This document shows positions 23,442-34,896 of a stretch of 64,000 nucleotides of DNA, in pieces. A model generated the notes under the pieces. It had not been told where the DNA came from and made no database searches. It saw nothing but the letters and a program-made list of their open reading frames with translations. The position numbers were made by a program, and so were the translations under genes. Numbering within the stretch: the stretch's first letter is position 1; each line of letters starts with the position of its first letter. Source of the stretch: Symbiodinium natans (Eukaryota; Sar; Dinophyceae; Suessiales; Symbiodiniaceae); assembly GCA_905221605.1 (NCBI GenBank), contig CAJNDS010002831.1, positions 62,001 to 126,000 on the forward strand, in the 5' to 3' direction.

Positions 23442-24454
23442 ACACTCCAAGCATCATGGACAGCTGGGATACCGGGCTTCCCGGCCCTGGTCCTATGCCT
23501 TACCAGGGATTCTCCCGAGAGAAATCCCCTATCGAAAGAGAAAACTAAACCCTACAAGCTCCCTAAGCCCTGAACCCTGAATCCTGGTGTCCTCTTGTGC
23601 GTTTTGGGGATTTTCCTCACAGCGCCTCGGAAAGGCCCGGCAGCCTACGCATTAGTGTGCGCCGGGCTCCTCAGGCAGGGCAAGGAAAGGAGGCGGGTTG
23701 TTTAGGAGCGTGTATTGCTGTTGAATGTCCGGCACCTCTCAGGGGGATTCGAGCTTTCATGGTTGAGATTCCTCACGGCTGCGCAGCATTTTGAGGCAAG
23801 AGACCTAACCCTTGGCCCGACCCCGGAAACCGTCAAGCTCCCAGTTAAGTCTTGTATGAAGCCCTCAGGGCCTAAATCAGTTGCCTTCTTGTGCCAAACC
23901 TCTTCGTATTCAGGTTATGAAGCCTCCGAGGCCTCGCAAATCTCTAGGCCCCCAAATGCTCCAACAAGTCTTTGAGCAAAACAAACCCCATAAACCCTGC
24001 CTAAGAGCCCGTGTAGCAGAAGCGGATGCCTGCGTCAAAGGCCCTTCACCCCCTTTCACTTCCCAAACCCCGAAACCCTGAACCTCTTAGAAACCCTCCC
24101 TCAACTTTTTGGTAGTGTGCTCCTCGCAGACTTGTCATCGTTGCCTATGAAGGAAGCTTTTTGTGGGCTCTCAGGGTATAACCCTAAGCTACATGAACCA
24201 CTAAGGATCGCCTTGCAGGCTCGTCCGATCTGGGGTTGACCTGGGGAGTTGAACCCCAACCTAGACCCAGAATTTTAAACCCCAAATCCCAACTCTAAGG
24301 TCTATACCCTAACACCCAGACCCGAACCCCAAGATTGAAGACCCTTAAGCCCTAACCCCAAAAGATTGAGAAGGTACCGGCGGCTGAGCATGGGAATTGC
24401 TGCGAACTCAAGCGACAGGCACAGGCTTAAAGGGTCGCTTGGGTGGTGCGCAGG

Positions 24455-24847
24455 CGAAGCAGCCGATCATCTGCCAAAGGAGGCCCGGAAGTGTTGGATC
24501 CGACCTTGTCTCATGAAAATTTCTCGCACTCCCCAAAGGCGTTAAGTGGGGTAGAGACCATCCACCCTGAGCTCTACTGCATCCCCAAAAACCCTTCAAG
24601 CTCCCTAAACCCACGCAAGCCCTGAACCCCGAATTTACAAGTGAAAGCCTCTCACATCGCGGCTGAAAATCGTGAATCTCTGGGCCGACAAAGAGAGGTC
24701 TGCAGGATTCTGGGTCCCCCCCAAACATGCTCAAGCCTTGAACCTGCTTGGGGGGGGGGGGGGGGGCGGTACACCGATAGAGGACTACTTGTGTTCTCGG
24801 TTCTCGGAGCCCTATACCAAGGGTGTGCTTTGCTTTCATGGGAGTTG
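24455..24847 (+). CDS. two probable short exons, unassigned
   Basis: About 24456-24520 (AKQPIICQRRPGSVG) and about 24760-24847 (TPIEDYLCSRFSEPYTKGVL), the latter ending at a GTGAGT donor. Function unknown. Confidence 0.35.
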
Positions 24848-24966
24848 GTGAGTTCCAGAAGTGGTAGACCGTGATAGAGGGCATCTCACAAACCGAGCAG
24901 CCGCCTGCAGCTTAGGCCATGCAACCTGGAGTGCTGTCTTGGTGGCTCCAAACCCATCAACCCTAC

Positions 24967-25080
24967 GACCCCGAACCCTAAACCCTAAATCCTAAACCCT
25001 AAACCCTAAACCAGAGTCCTCGCCCGCGTTCCGCTAGCGTGAGAGTCGAAACCCTAAACCCTAAACCCCCCGAACCCTCA
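24967..25080. repeat. telomere-like CCCTAAA blocks
   Basis: Two short CCCTAAA blocks around 24972-25012 and 25049-25072. Confidence 0.9.
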
Positions 25081-25172
25081 ATTGTCAAATCTTAAACCCG
25101 GGAGTGAAAGAAGCCCAAAAACCTTCAGAACACCAAGCTTGGGCCCGACGCTTGGGCCCTCACACCGCCAAG

Positions 25173-25229
25173 CCGGGACTGAGGAGAGGAAGATCTCGAT
25201 CTCCTCCGAGGGCGCGGGCGGCGAGATTT
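25173..25229 (+). CDS. probable short exon, unassigned
   Basis: Reads TEERKISISSEGAGGEI then a stop; GC-rich and followed at once by TTTAGGG sequence, as other exons here are. Confidence 0.35.
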
Positions 25230-25530
25230 AGGGTTTATGGTTTGGGGTTTAGTTTTTTTAGTTTACGGTTTAAGTCCTGATTCAAAAAGGGTTTAGGGTT
25301 TAGGATTAGGGTTTAGGGTTTCCCTACATAGGGTTGGGCGGGGCACATAGCGTGCCCAAATCTTGAACTTCCTTTGCAGAAGTAGAACAAAATTTGTAAA
25401 TTTGGTTGAACCCACACGAAACCTTAAACCCTGTCTGTAAACTCGCAACCTGTCCCTAAGCCCGAAACCTGAAAATCTGTGGGTCTTAGGGTTTAGGGTT
25501 GACCCCCCAAGCCCAGTCGCAAAAAGGGTT

Positions 25531-25674
25531 TACTTGGAGGTTCAGGGTACTTACTCATGACTTATAACTGTACTCAAAAACCCACTTATAAGCCCCTTCA
25601 GTGCCTAATATGGTTCAAAGTACATGTCTAAGTACCGTTATACGCGATCAATAAGTACCATGAACCTCCAAGTA
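25531..25674. mobile_element. MITE-like element, family A, copy 2
   Basis: TACTTGGAGGTTCAGGGTAC at left and the complement of the family A end at right, with TA at both ends; the interior aligns to copy 1 throughout. The left end is 12 nt after a GC (25519) in the motif GCAAAAAGGGTT, and the right end is 9 nt before a TTAG (25680-25683), so the element could be nearly the whole intron. Confidence 0.88.
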
Positions 25675-25683
25675 GAGTCTTAG

Positions 25684-25762
25684 GGTCGAGGCCCGAACTG
25701 CCCCTCCTGCACCGGAGGCCCCACATCCATCGGCCGGCAGTGCCAACCAGGCCCGGGTTCAG
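25684..25762 (+). CDS. probable Cys-rich short exon
   Basis: Follows the MITE A copy 2 intron. The + frame reads NCPSCTGGPTSIGRQCQPGP, like the Cys-Pro-rich repeats of GCC2/GCC3 or EGF type. A second frame (RTAPPAPEAPHPSAGSANQA) is also open. Confidence 0.35.
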
Positions 25763-26099
25763 GTGAACCAGGGTTTGGGGTTTAGGGTTTAGGGTTTAGG
25801 GTTAAGTTAGCAGGGTATGGGAGTTGCTGTCGGATTTCTGTAGGGTCAATGGGCTTTGCAGGGATTTGCAGGGTCTTTGTTGGGGCTGCATGACCCAAGC
25901 CGGGTGCCAGGCACAGGGTTCTGGCTAATTATCGGGCACGTAAGGTTTAAGGATAGGAGTTTTGGGGGGTCAAAGCCCTAAACCCTAAACAAAAAAGCCT
26001 AAACTGTTTTGACGAGTTTAGGTCTCCAGGCTTTAAAAAAATTTAACCTCGTAGCTTCGCGTTCGGGATGTGAACAGCGGCCTCGGGGTAAGGGTTAGG

Positions 26100-26200
26100 G
26101 TTCTTCGAGTTCCGGGTTTGGGGTTTAGGGCTAAACCCCAAACCCTAAACCCTAAACCCTGGACCCTAAACCCTAAACCCTAAACCCTGTTGCAACAGGG
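26100..26200. repeat. telomere-like block ending in a splice-site-like CAACAG
   Basis: CCCTAAA units end CCCTGTTGCAACAG at about 26200. A very similar ending, CCCTGCTACAACAG, closes the array at 62910-62920 before an exon. Confidence 0.8.
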
Positions 26201-26225
26201 CGTCTAAGGCTGAGTAAGTCGCAGG

Positions 26226-26640
26226 TTTCTTCGAGAACCTCCAGAAGCTGAGCCGGTCACAGTGGGGGTCTGGAGCCCTGGCGGTTTCTTGAGGGGGCCT
26301 GGGAGGTCAGGGCGTTTTGGGTTTTTGGGGTTTAGGGTTTCTTGGGTTTTGGGGGGTTTAGGGGAGGGTTTAGAGTTTAGGGTTTAGGGGTTGGTTGGGC
26401 TCACACGGGGTTTAGGGCTGAGAAGGGCAGCGAATAAATAGTCTCAGCAAATGGTCGATAAGTACTCTTTCAGAACATGAGTGAAGAATGATGAAGTTGG
26501 GCACGAACCATAGCAACATTTCAAACTCGTCCCTGGGCCCCAAGCTTAAGCTCGCAATGCAGAACCCCCGGCTTCTTTGCAGAGGTTCGTGCACTTCGTG
26601 TCGCGGACGCATTTTCAGGCCAGGCTGCATAACCCTCATC
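26226..26640 (+). CDS. two possible short exons, unassigned
   Basis: About 26229-26265 (FFENLQKLSRSQWG) and about 26580-26640 (QRFVHFVSRTHFQARLHN, after a TTTGCAG acceptor). Weak. Confidence 0.25.
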
Positions 26641-26999
26641 CCCCCCCCCCCAACAAAACATCTCCCCAAGCTTCCGGAGTCCCAAGGATATGTGTCCTAA
26701 ACACCCCAAGCGCAGAAAGCCAGAAAGGGCATAGGATCTCGGCCGACACTCCTGGCCCCGACCGACAGCTCCTCAAGTGTGGGTGAATAGGCAAGGTGAG
26801 TGGTTTAGGGTCTTTGGGGCTTCTGCTGCCTACATTGTGCCCCGCAGTGGGCTAGGCGGGCGGCAGAAACTCCCAGAAATGTAAGGATATACTAGTACAA
26901 TGGAATCATGTAACAACTCAGCCATATTATGAATGAGAATTATAACACTTGAGTAATCTTGCTGTAGGGTGTTTTTACGTAGCACAAAACGCTCCCCCT

Positions 27000-27088
27000 G
27001 AAAGCTGCGCCAGGTCACGGGTCTCGCCGAGGACCTCCCCCCCTCGAAACAGCGCTTCGAGGTCACCAACTGCAGCTTCCCGGCCTCC
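27000..27088 (+). CDS. probable exon, unassigned
   Basis: KLRQVTGLAEDLPPSKQRFE then VTNCSFPASN: GC-rich, clearly protein-like, followed by TTTAGGG sequence. Family not recognised. Confidence 0.5.
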
Positions 27089-27105
27089 AATTTGTCTGTT
27101 TTGAA

Positions 27106-27277
27106 GAGGGTTTAGGGTTTAGGGCTCAGGGCTTAGGGCTTAGGGCTTCATGTCTTTTTCTTGCCTATATATAATGGTCCAGGATAGGGTTTAGGGTTTA
27201 GGGCTTAGGGCTTAGGGCTTAGGGCTTAGGGCTTAGGGCTTAGGGCTTAGGGCTTAGGGCTTAGGGCTTAGGGCTTC
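27106..27277. repeat. variant telomere-like array (TTAGGGC)n
   Basis: Starts TTTAGGG, then switches to about a dozen GCTTAGG units; a stretch ending in TATATAATGGT is repeated in diverged form near 27165-27180 and 27320-27332. Confidence 0.9.
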
Positions 27278-27369
27278 ATGTTTTTTTCGGGTGCTGGGTT
27301 GAGCATGAGGGCTTGCCTGTATATAATGGTTCCAGGAGGCTTTTAGGATTCGGCTTGCTAGCATGGGAC

Positions 27370-27515
27370 CCTTCGCAAGAGGGAGAGAGCGAGAGAGTCA
27401 GAGGCGACACAGAGCGAGAGCGAGAGGGAGAGCGAGAGGGAGAGCGAGAGCGAGAGGGAGAGCGAGAGGGAGAGCGAGAGCAAGAGCGCGAGCGAGAGCG
27501 CGAGCGAGAGCGAGC
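27370..27515. repeat. (GAGCGA/GAGGGA)n purine microsatellite
   Basis: Purine-rich hexamer tract; the Arg-Glu-rich frames through it are artefacts. Confidence 0.9.
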
Positions 27516-27730
27516 AAAACCAAGGCAGCAACCCCATCGTCCTGGCTGGGAAGGAGCTGCCAGGAAGGGCGCGGCAGGTCATCCAGGCCGCGACACGCGG
27601 TGTTGGGATTCGGGAGTGCCTTTTTCAGGTTGCGAGCATGGCCAGCTTGATCACAATTTGGAGCCCCGTCTGGATCTGGAAGGAGTCAGGATTTCCTGGA
27701 TCAGTTGGGGGGCGCGAGTGTGTTGAGCAC
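27515..27730 (+). CDS. probable exon, unassigned
   Basis: The + frame is open for about 70 codons with SNPIVLAGKELPGRARQVIQ and RECLFQVASMASLITIWSPV. This reads as real protein, but I do not recognise the family. Its start is obscured by the purine repeat. Confidence 0.45.
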
Positions 27731-28099
27731 TGCCGAACCCATCGCAAAGCCTCGAGCTGTCCCAACGCCCCCCAAAGTCCCCTCAACCCTCAACCCTGAA
27801 CCGTATACCCTAGACCCTCAACAGCCCGCAAATCCATGGAGCAGGTAGGCGACACCGTGGAACTCATTGCTCAGGATTTGGGGGTTTAGGGGCGGTTGCC
27901 TCCTTTTCTAAAACCACCGGGCTTTTGAGGGCCATCCTAGTAAACCCTAGAGAAGTATTTGATGCAGCGTGGCTACGGTGCCTTGAGCCAGTGTTTGCTC
28001 TTGAGTGTCGGGTGTTGTTAACGATGTTAGCCCCACGGCATCCGAAGAAACTATGCAGACATGCCGCCTGGGAACTTTTTCTCCCTAAGGTTGGGCCAT

Positions 28100-28300
28100 G
28101 CATCTCTCTCTCTCTCTATATCTATATCCTCGGCCTCGCAGATGATAAATAATGTATAAGATGTAAGCAAAAAATAGAAGATATAAATCGATCATATCTA
28201 ATATCGAATATAGAATGGACGATATAGTCGAGAATAGATAGCAGGGCATACATAATATGTACAAATTTCGAGGTCAACTTGCCTTGGGGCTAGTTTCTGG
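28100..28300. other. AT-rich non-coding stretch
   Basis: CT/TA microsatellite at about 28101-28128 followed by AT-rich sequence with no frame. Confidence 0.6.
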
Positions 28301-28492
28301 GGTTTCTGGTTCATCGGTTCTTCGAGTGCGGACGTGGGGTGTTCCAAAGCTTCATGATGTATATATGTAGCCCCTCATGATGGCACTGAATTCTAAACTG
28401 CTTGTAGCTTATGGGAACTTTTCGTGTTGAGCAAGCCGGTCCTAAGCCACGTTGATCATTAAGCCGACCATCTTTTCCACCACATTCACGCA

Positions 28493-28830
28493 GCAGAAGC
28501 TTCAGCGTGTGGAAATCAAGGGTGATGCTGGGCGCACGTTCTATCCCAAACACGGTCAGGCTCATCAACCGCGAAGCTGAAACTCTACGCTCCAAACCCA
28601 TGGCTGCTCCAAGCCGCCTCAAGCTGCCCCCCCCCCCCCCCCAAAAAAAAAAAAAAAGAACCGCAGCCCCATCCTCCCGAGCCCAAAGTCTGGAGGACGG
28701 CACGGGTGTGGCCCCCTACCTTCGCTTTCGCGCCGGCCTCGGTCAAGTGGGAAACCTTCAACAGCAGCAAAGAGCGATTCGATTCGGAACCGCTTCATTA
28801 TTTCTGCTGGCATGTTGCACCTCCATGCCT
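28493..28830 (+). CDS. probable exons around a poly-C/poly-A tract, unassigned
   Basis: About 28493-28580 (QKLQRVEIKGDAGRTFYPKH) and about 28686-28830, where two + frames look coding (GLGQVGNLQQQQRAIRFG or SVKWETFNSSKERFDSEPLH). A C13-A15 tract lies between them. Confidence 0.35.
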
Positions 28831-29636
28831 CCATAGCCTGTTGCCCAACAAACATCGCGTTGTTTCCACTACCATGACCACATTCATCCTACACCCTAAA
28901 CCCCAAACCCTATATTATAATATGGTTTTTTCTTTGTAAGTTTTTTCGTATCTACAGTTACGTGTCGTCGATGCCCTCCCCAATTGCACCCTGACTCCTC
29001 GTACAGCCTTGGTACACCCCACAACCCCTCGAGAACTACTTGCAAACCCCAAAAGGCCCCCCCCCCCCAAACCCCCCCCTACCCAAACCCTGAAGCAAAA
29101 CTGCCTCCCAACACTTCAGAGGCCTTCTTTGGTTGGGGCAGAGCCGCTCCACCAGCCCCCCGGCTTTTTTTGGCTGGGGAGGGAAGGGGGGCGGGGCGTC
29201 GGGGCGTTTAGTAAGTTTCTATCCTGAAGTTCAAGATGCGGATCCGAGAACTTGATTTAAGGAAGGCTCTTGCATGAAAGGGTATATGGCATTCTCCGGA
29301 TTCTAGAGGTTCAGGGTGAAACGCGACGCAAGAATGCGGCTCCCATATGATTGCAAATGTAAAAATGACAATCATATGCCCACTTTCACCTGAATACTTC
29401 TTCTAAAAACCACTCGTCGCGAGAATACGATGCTGTATTGGGAAATCTATGATCCGGGGGGGGGAGGGAGGGAGATGCCAGGGCTTACAAGGCTTAGAGC
29501 ACCCTCTTTGGCGGGCAACTTTATACACCCCAAGGAGGTCAAAGACTTAAGCCAGAACCTGGTTTCCCTAGTAGGACACTGGTATTTGCTATATTAACCC
29601 TTATTGGGCTTCATATTTGGGAATCGTTTTTTTTCA

Positions 29637-29762
29637 GAGGGTTCAGCCTGAGTCCATGAGGCTCTCTCGCCTCGCGCGCGACCACGCCTGGGACGATATT
29701 GCTGGACCGGCAGGACCACCAGAGTTTGCAAGGGGGCTCCGTTGGGCTCTCGCCGTGTTTAA
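29637..29762 (+). CDS. probable exon, unassigned
   Basis: After TTTTTTTTCAG at 29628-29637. Reads RVQPESMRLSRLARDHAWDD then PPEFARGLRWALAVFN. No family recognised; it could be an upstream exon of the PhyH gene. Confidence 0.45.
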
Positions 29763-30061
29763 TCGGCACCCTTTTTGTCTGCCGTGTCTTCGAAGTCTTC
29801 TGCATTAGGTCCGGGTGCGCCAGGCCCGGTATGGAGAGTCGGTGTAGGACTACATTCAGAGAGAGGGAGAGCAGGTGTAGCATGTTACTGCACAAGGCTT
29901 TCCCAAACTGTAGGCTGCCCAAGTCCTTCCATGTCCTTGGTGTTATCTGAAGAAGCTTATGGGGTTCATGTTTAGGCGCAGGGCCTTCGCGGCCCCCTCA
30001 GGACTCCAAAGAGATCTCCCAGAAGCGGCCGCGCCTTGGTGCCGCAAAGGTTCGGGATTCG

Positions 30062-30145
30062 AGGGGGTTTAGAGTTCAGGATTTATAGGGTTTAGGGTTT
30101 ATAGGGTTTAGGGTTTATAGGGTTTAGGGTTTATAGGGTTTAGGG
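30062..30145. repeat. 14-bp variant array TTATAGGGTTTAGG
   Basis: Telomere-like units alternating TATAGGG and TTTAGGG, about five times. Confidence 0.9.
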
Positions 30146-30448
30146 CCCTTGAGCTCACGAACCTTCATGGAGTGCCTGGAGTCCTGTCAGTGCAAGAAAA
30201 GGCCTCGTGGTTGCGGAAAGGATCGGGGGAAAGCGAGTTTCAAGGGTTTCGGGCTACTTTCTCTGGTTGGCCATCCGTTCACATGGCCGCTGCTGTGGCC
30301 CCTGCCTCACTGAAGCCTCGGCAAGGCAAGCACGGCAGGCACTGACAGCCAAGACCTCTCCAGCTGCAAACCCTTCTTCGAAGCCCGATCGCCCATCCTA
30401 AAAATCCCTTCCCTGGTTAGCACCCAGAAGCCTACGCCAACAGAACAG

Positions 30449-32261
30449 TTGCACAGGGAGGATGGATGGAGCATGATGGAACAGCACACGGCGGATGCCC
30501 CCGCGCTTGAGTATTGGGACACGGCCGTTTTCGAAGCCAATGCTGCTTACGAACTCCAGAGGGCGCATGTTCAGAGCCTGGCAAAATCTGGTGCTGCACG
30601 CGACACGCTGGTGCAGGCACACGAGCTCCTCAAAAAGCTGAAGAGGGAGCACTCAGAATTAGTGAAGGCTGCCAGAACATCTGCACCGCCCATCGCGCAA
30701 AGGGGAGTAGCTTCCTATCCGGCAAAGATGCACATTCCCCGGGATGTGGCGGACTCACGCTTTCTCGTTGATTTTTCGGTGCATGATGGTTGCGCAGCGC
30801 GCAGCTTCATGGCCCAGCATGGGTTCGTGATATTCCGCGACGTGGTTTCGGATGCAGATTGCGCCCGCGCGAGGGATGAGATTTGGAGCTATCTTGAAGA
30901 CAACGTGGCGGGCTTCCAGTGCGCAGAGCCGACGACGTGGTGCGTTTTGTCACAGACAGAGACTGGTCGCTATTACGATGCGTATGGGTTGCCACCTGAT
31001 CCTGTGATAATGTCGCCCCAGATGCTTGACAATCGCCAGAATCCTAATGTCATTCGAGCGTTTCAGAGCGTGCTGGGCGAAAACATCTTGGTCAGCCATG
31101 ATCGTTGGTGCCTCTACCGTCCTACTGAAGCCGGTGGCATCCCGACCAAGAACAACCTCCACCTGGATCTACATCCATGGCGCTTCTTGCAAGGAGATAC
31201 CCGGATAGAAGAGCTGCGATATGAGAATGGTCACGACCATGATTTCTCGCTGGAGATTCCCAGGGCCCGCGCATGTGATGGCCCGCATGTCCAAGGAGTC
31301 CTGAACCTCGTTGAGAATTTGGAGGAGGACGGAGGTACCCAGCTGGTTCCAGGCTTTCAAAACGCCTTTGAGAAGTGGCAGAAGGAACTCGGTGATGAGG
31401 CCGACTGGCTCTTCCGGAGTGGGCAGTCTACAAACTGGCTTCATCCCGGCAATGGCGGTGCCAGCTTCAAATTCCATGAGCAGGATCCCATTCATGAGCT
31501 GTCTCATCGGATACCACTGAAGCAAGGCAGCCTTCTCATTTGGGACCAGCGATGCGTTCATGGTTCCCGCCCCAATGCATCCTCGAGGGTCCGGATGGCA
31601 CAGTTCATCCGGGCCTTCCGACGGGCACCCCTGAGCATGGAGCGTGCAAGGGCAAGAGCACAAGCGATCAAGAGCAACTCGGCTTTTGTTAGAACTTTTA
31701 AGCATAAGTTGCCGAAATGTAACGGCCCCCAATTATCAGCTAGATTGAGACTCATATTGCTTGCTTATAACCTTTGTAGCCCTAGTAGCATGGGTTCCCC
31801 TACTAAGTACACCCCTCTATTCTCCCCCCCCCGGTTTTTCCCCTTAAACAACCTTAATTAGGCTGGTTTATCCCTAAATCGCCTTAAGTATGGACAGGTA
31901 GTAGAGGAACCCATGATAGTATGGCAGCCCGAGGAAAGCTTGTGGCCGCCGGTCTCTTGGAGAGGGTGTCTGATGATGGCCAGGCCGTTTTTGGCTTCGC
32001 CGACCTCGATGACTGCAAAGCCGGGGGTGGCGCGGGGGGACAAAAAGTAACTTTGGCCCGGGATAGATAAGGGGGTTCGGAACAAGGAATGACAATGTTT
32101 CTTTCTGGTCCCTACATTCTTATGCTGTGGTCTGTGGTAATAACCCCCCCCGAAAGCCCTGTTCTAATTCTCAAGGTGCCACTATAATATTACCTCAAGA
32201 GCCCGTCTGCTCTTTGCAGAAGTCCTCCGACTCGCGGTTCACACACAAGATGGCCCCGTAG
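30449..32261 (+). CDS. WHEP-like helix pair + phytanoyl-CoA dioxygenase (PhyH) family protein
   Basis: Non-haem Fe(II)/2-oxoglutarate oxygenase. Exon 1 runs to about 31673; the first ATG is at 30473. Residues about 30-75 (RAHVQSLAKSGAARDTLVQA then HELLKKLKREHSELVKAA) resemble a WHEP-TRS helical hairpin. The oxygenase part has the HxD motif in NNLHLDLHPW, the distal His in WDQRCVHGSRPN and the 2-oxoglutarate-binding Arg just after (SSRVRMAQF). Probable exon 2 is 31928-~32010 (GKLVAAGLLERVSDDGQAVF, like the C-terminal end of PhyH proteins) and exon 3 is 32220-32261 (KSSDSRFTHKMAP, stop). The intron at 31674 starts GC and contains MITE D, whose right end is 12 nt before the acceptor. An alternative donor GTAGCC at about 31777 cannot be excluded. 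Substrate unknown. Confidence 0.78.
31789..31915. mobile_element. MITE-like element, family D
   Basis: Inverted ends CATGGGTTCCCCTACTA and its complement (16 of 17 match), 127 bp, inside the PhyH intron. It ends 12 nt before the 3' splice site, as family C copy 1 does. Confidence 0.8.
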
Positions 32262-33115
32262 AGAGGGCCCCAGGCCATTTCAGCTTTGCTTGGCCGGCTC
32301 CGCCGTCGTGAAGGCGAGACCACAGTTGCCCACTGAAAGAAGCTGGAAGCATCACACCCGGCGCTCGATTTCAGGGTAGGGCTCGGGACTTGTTGAGTTT
32401 CTTTTTTGTTTGGCCAGGGGGGGGGGTGAGCTTTGAGAGTATTTAGGATTTTGAAAGCGAGTCGACCGATGAGTCATGTGACCAGTGATTCTAACTGTCA
32501 AGCCCAGAGATAGGTCTCCTGAAATTCGCTGCCTTGTGGTCATCGAATTGTGGACGGGATTAGACAGACGAACAGTGTCTGGCCTCAGGGTGGGGGCTTT
32601 TTGCCGCTGGTAGCTGAAAGGGCGACTGGGTTTTGGTTGAGGCTTGGCTCCTGGGCTTCTATGATGAATTCCGAAACACCTGCGAGTGCCATCTCCTAGA
32701 AACGCTCAACCTTGCGACAGGGTCTCCCGGACGCCTTACGCGTGGTCGATGCTGGTGACAATGGCCAGAGCCCAGGGAGACCAAATTGGACCACCAGAAA
32801 TGATGCGCTTGGGAATCCTGAACCCGAAAAGCAGGAATGCAAACTCGCACCCTAAACAAGAGACGTCAGAGAAGGTTTCAATTTCAGAGTTCCCGGCCTG
32901 AAATTTCTTCTAGGGATTAACACATATATGTACACACCTAGGGCTTCAGGCTTTTGGGGGTTTACAGAGTGGCTTGCACATGGTTGGGGTGTTTCAGGCA
33001 GCTGCGGGCTTTGCATCCTGCACCCCAAAGTTCCCCCAAAGTTTACATCCTTGCATCAAAGTGCCATGGGTTCCTTAGAAGCCACCTTACAGAGCCCCTA
33101 GCTGGTGGTTAGAAT
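32262..33115. other. no gene recognised
   Basis: Mixed composition. A + frame at 32686-32900 is open but shows no motif. Confidence 0.4.
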
Positions 33116-33117
33116 CC

Positions 33118-33277
33118 ACATCTGGCTCTCCCACGCGCCAGGGCTGACGATAGGGCGGGCGCACCAACGAGAGCTGCACGAAAAGGCGCAGCGTGCTCAG
33201 CTGGACCTTACAAACGCCCGAGAAGTTGCGGTCCGTTCGGATGACCGAAGTACCGGGCGCCACGAGATGCAATGACC
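33118..33277 (+). CDS. probable exon, unassigned
   Basis: The + frame reads WLSHAPGLTIGRAHQRELHE then AREVAVRSDDRSTGRHEMQ and a stop. The minus strand is also open, so strand is not certain. Confidence 0.35.
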
Positions 33278-33735
33278 GGAAAAGGCCCATAGAGGCCCCC
33301 CCCCCCCCCCGCCATAATAATCTATAGAGGGCCCTTCCCGAATCCTCACGCCCAAAAAAGGGGCTTTTGTTACGCTGGTGCTGATGCGGTATAGGCCCTC
33401 AGAAGCCAATTGAGGTTCGTGGAGGGCGTGCTGGGGCACTCCCCGGCTTGCTTTGGCTCCCTTTGTTTTGTTTTGTTTTTTTTTTTTTTTTTTTAAGGGC
33501 TTTAAGGGTTCAGGGCTTGGTTGTTACAGTGTACTGTAGTTGGGTAGAAACAGAGAGAGGGCGAGGGGGGCAAGGTCAGAGAGCATTCAGAGTCTCCTTT
33601 ATTTGGGGGGGGGGGGGGGGGGGTGCGGGCTGATGGGCTTGAGGTCCGACGAGGTGAAAGCTCTCTATACGGCTTGTTTCAGCTAGTCAGCTAGGCGAAC
33701 TCCCAGGGTCATTTCACGGCCTCTTTAGGAGGGAG

Positions 33736-34056
33736 GTGAGGCGGGCCCTTCAGCAGGCATACCTGCTTGCTGAATTGCCAGGTACATCAGCAGAGACCAC
33801 TTCTCGATCAAGTGCGCCAGCTCATTCGGACGGCGCAGGGTTGGAGCAGCAAGATGTGATGGGCAACCAGCTGCGGACTCTATGCCACTGCGAGGGAGAG
33901 AGAGAGGGAGACGCCAAGTTCGATGACCGCAGTCCATTCCCACCGTCGGCGAACGTGACATGCAAGAGGTGCAGTCGCGACGGCGCCTTTTCGCTGGTTC
34001 CGCTGAGCACTGGCCTCAACCCGACCCAAAGCGACGCCGAACCCCAAATGCTGTAA
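33736..34056 (+). CDS. uncharacterised frame, about 106 codons
   Basis: Reads VRRALQQAYLLAELPGTSAE, then VTCKRCSRDGAFSLVPLSTG, stop at 34054-34056. Composition is coding-like; function unknown. A 3' exon is possible. Confidence 0.4.
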   Translation: MRRALQQAYLLAELPGTSAETTSRSSAPAHSDGAGLEQQDVMGNQLRTLCHCEGEREGDAKFDDRSPFPPSANVTCKRCSRDGAFSLVPLSTGLNPTQSDAEPQML

Positions 34057-34383
34057 AAGGCCCGGAAGTCTAACTAACTCTCTCAGAGGTTGCTGCAGCC
34101 ATCGAGGTTCTTGAGTCATGGGGTTTCTTGGTGGTGGAGTGATTTTGGGCCCTTGGGCTGGGGGAAGTCGGGGCATGTAGGGTTCTAACCTGCCACCCTA
34201 CAAGCCCTGCTGCCGAAAGGTCAAAACCCCATCTGGCTTTCCCGGCGAGGGAGGTGGGCCCATTCACGAACTTGGTTTCTTTGGCTTGAAGGCTCCTAAA
34301 CTTTCTTGAGCCTTAAGCCCTGAAGCAAGAAAAACCCCTGAACCCTGAAAACCCAAACCTCAAAACAACGATGGTGGTATGCA

Positions 34384-34896
34384 GTGGTTGACGGGCTTCC
34401 GCGTGACTCTGCGCCTTGCGCAAAAGACGGACTCCGTGTGATAGGTTTAGAGTTTAGGGATTTCCATACAGATAGCTTCCATGAAGTCGCAGGTCATCCC
34501 TCCGTACTTCGTATCGTGTCTACTGGCAAGCAAGAACCCAGTACTATCATGGCTATGGTTACGGAGATGATGCGGATTGCGGCTCCTGCTTCCGGTTGCT
34601 ATTCCCTTGTCATCATTCTTTCAGTTCTGGTTGGGTTCTCAGGCCCCCTCACTTGGTTCTTAGGAAGGCGCCACGAGTTAGGTCACCTTGTCTCCTCTGC
34701 CCTGAAACGTAGTGGACACCGGCCCCAAAGTCAAAACAGCAAAAAAAGTTCCCCAAACCTCCCAAGTGCCACCCACACCCGAAGCCCCGGGAACCTTAAG
34801 CCCCCTCCTCTTGGGTCAGGCTCCAGCGACTCATGCCGGGAACCCGTAGGGGAATGTCTTCGGACAACTCGGGGCTTGGTAGGTTTTAGGAACTAA
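34384..34896 (+). CDS. open frame with one possible membrane helix, doubtful
   Basis: 170 codons from ATG. Residues around 72-95 (YSLVIILSVLVGFSGPLTWF) could span a membrane. Codon use is not strongly like the confirmed exons, so it may be chance. Confidence 0.25.
   Translation: MVDGLPRDSAPCAKDGLRVIGLEFRDFHTDSFHEVAGHPSVLRIVSTGKQEPSTIMAMVTEMMRIAAPASGCYSLVIILSVLVGFSGPLTWFLGRRHELGHLVSSALKRSGHRPQSQNSKKSSPNLPSATHTRSPGNLKPPPLGSGSSDSCREPVGECLRTTRGLVGFRN

Noticed and set aside
27363..27650. Arg-Ala-rich protein
   Set aside because: Frame shadow of the purine microsatellite; only the sequence after 27515 looks coding, in another frame.
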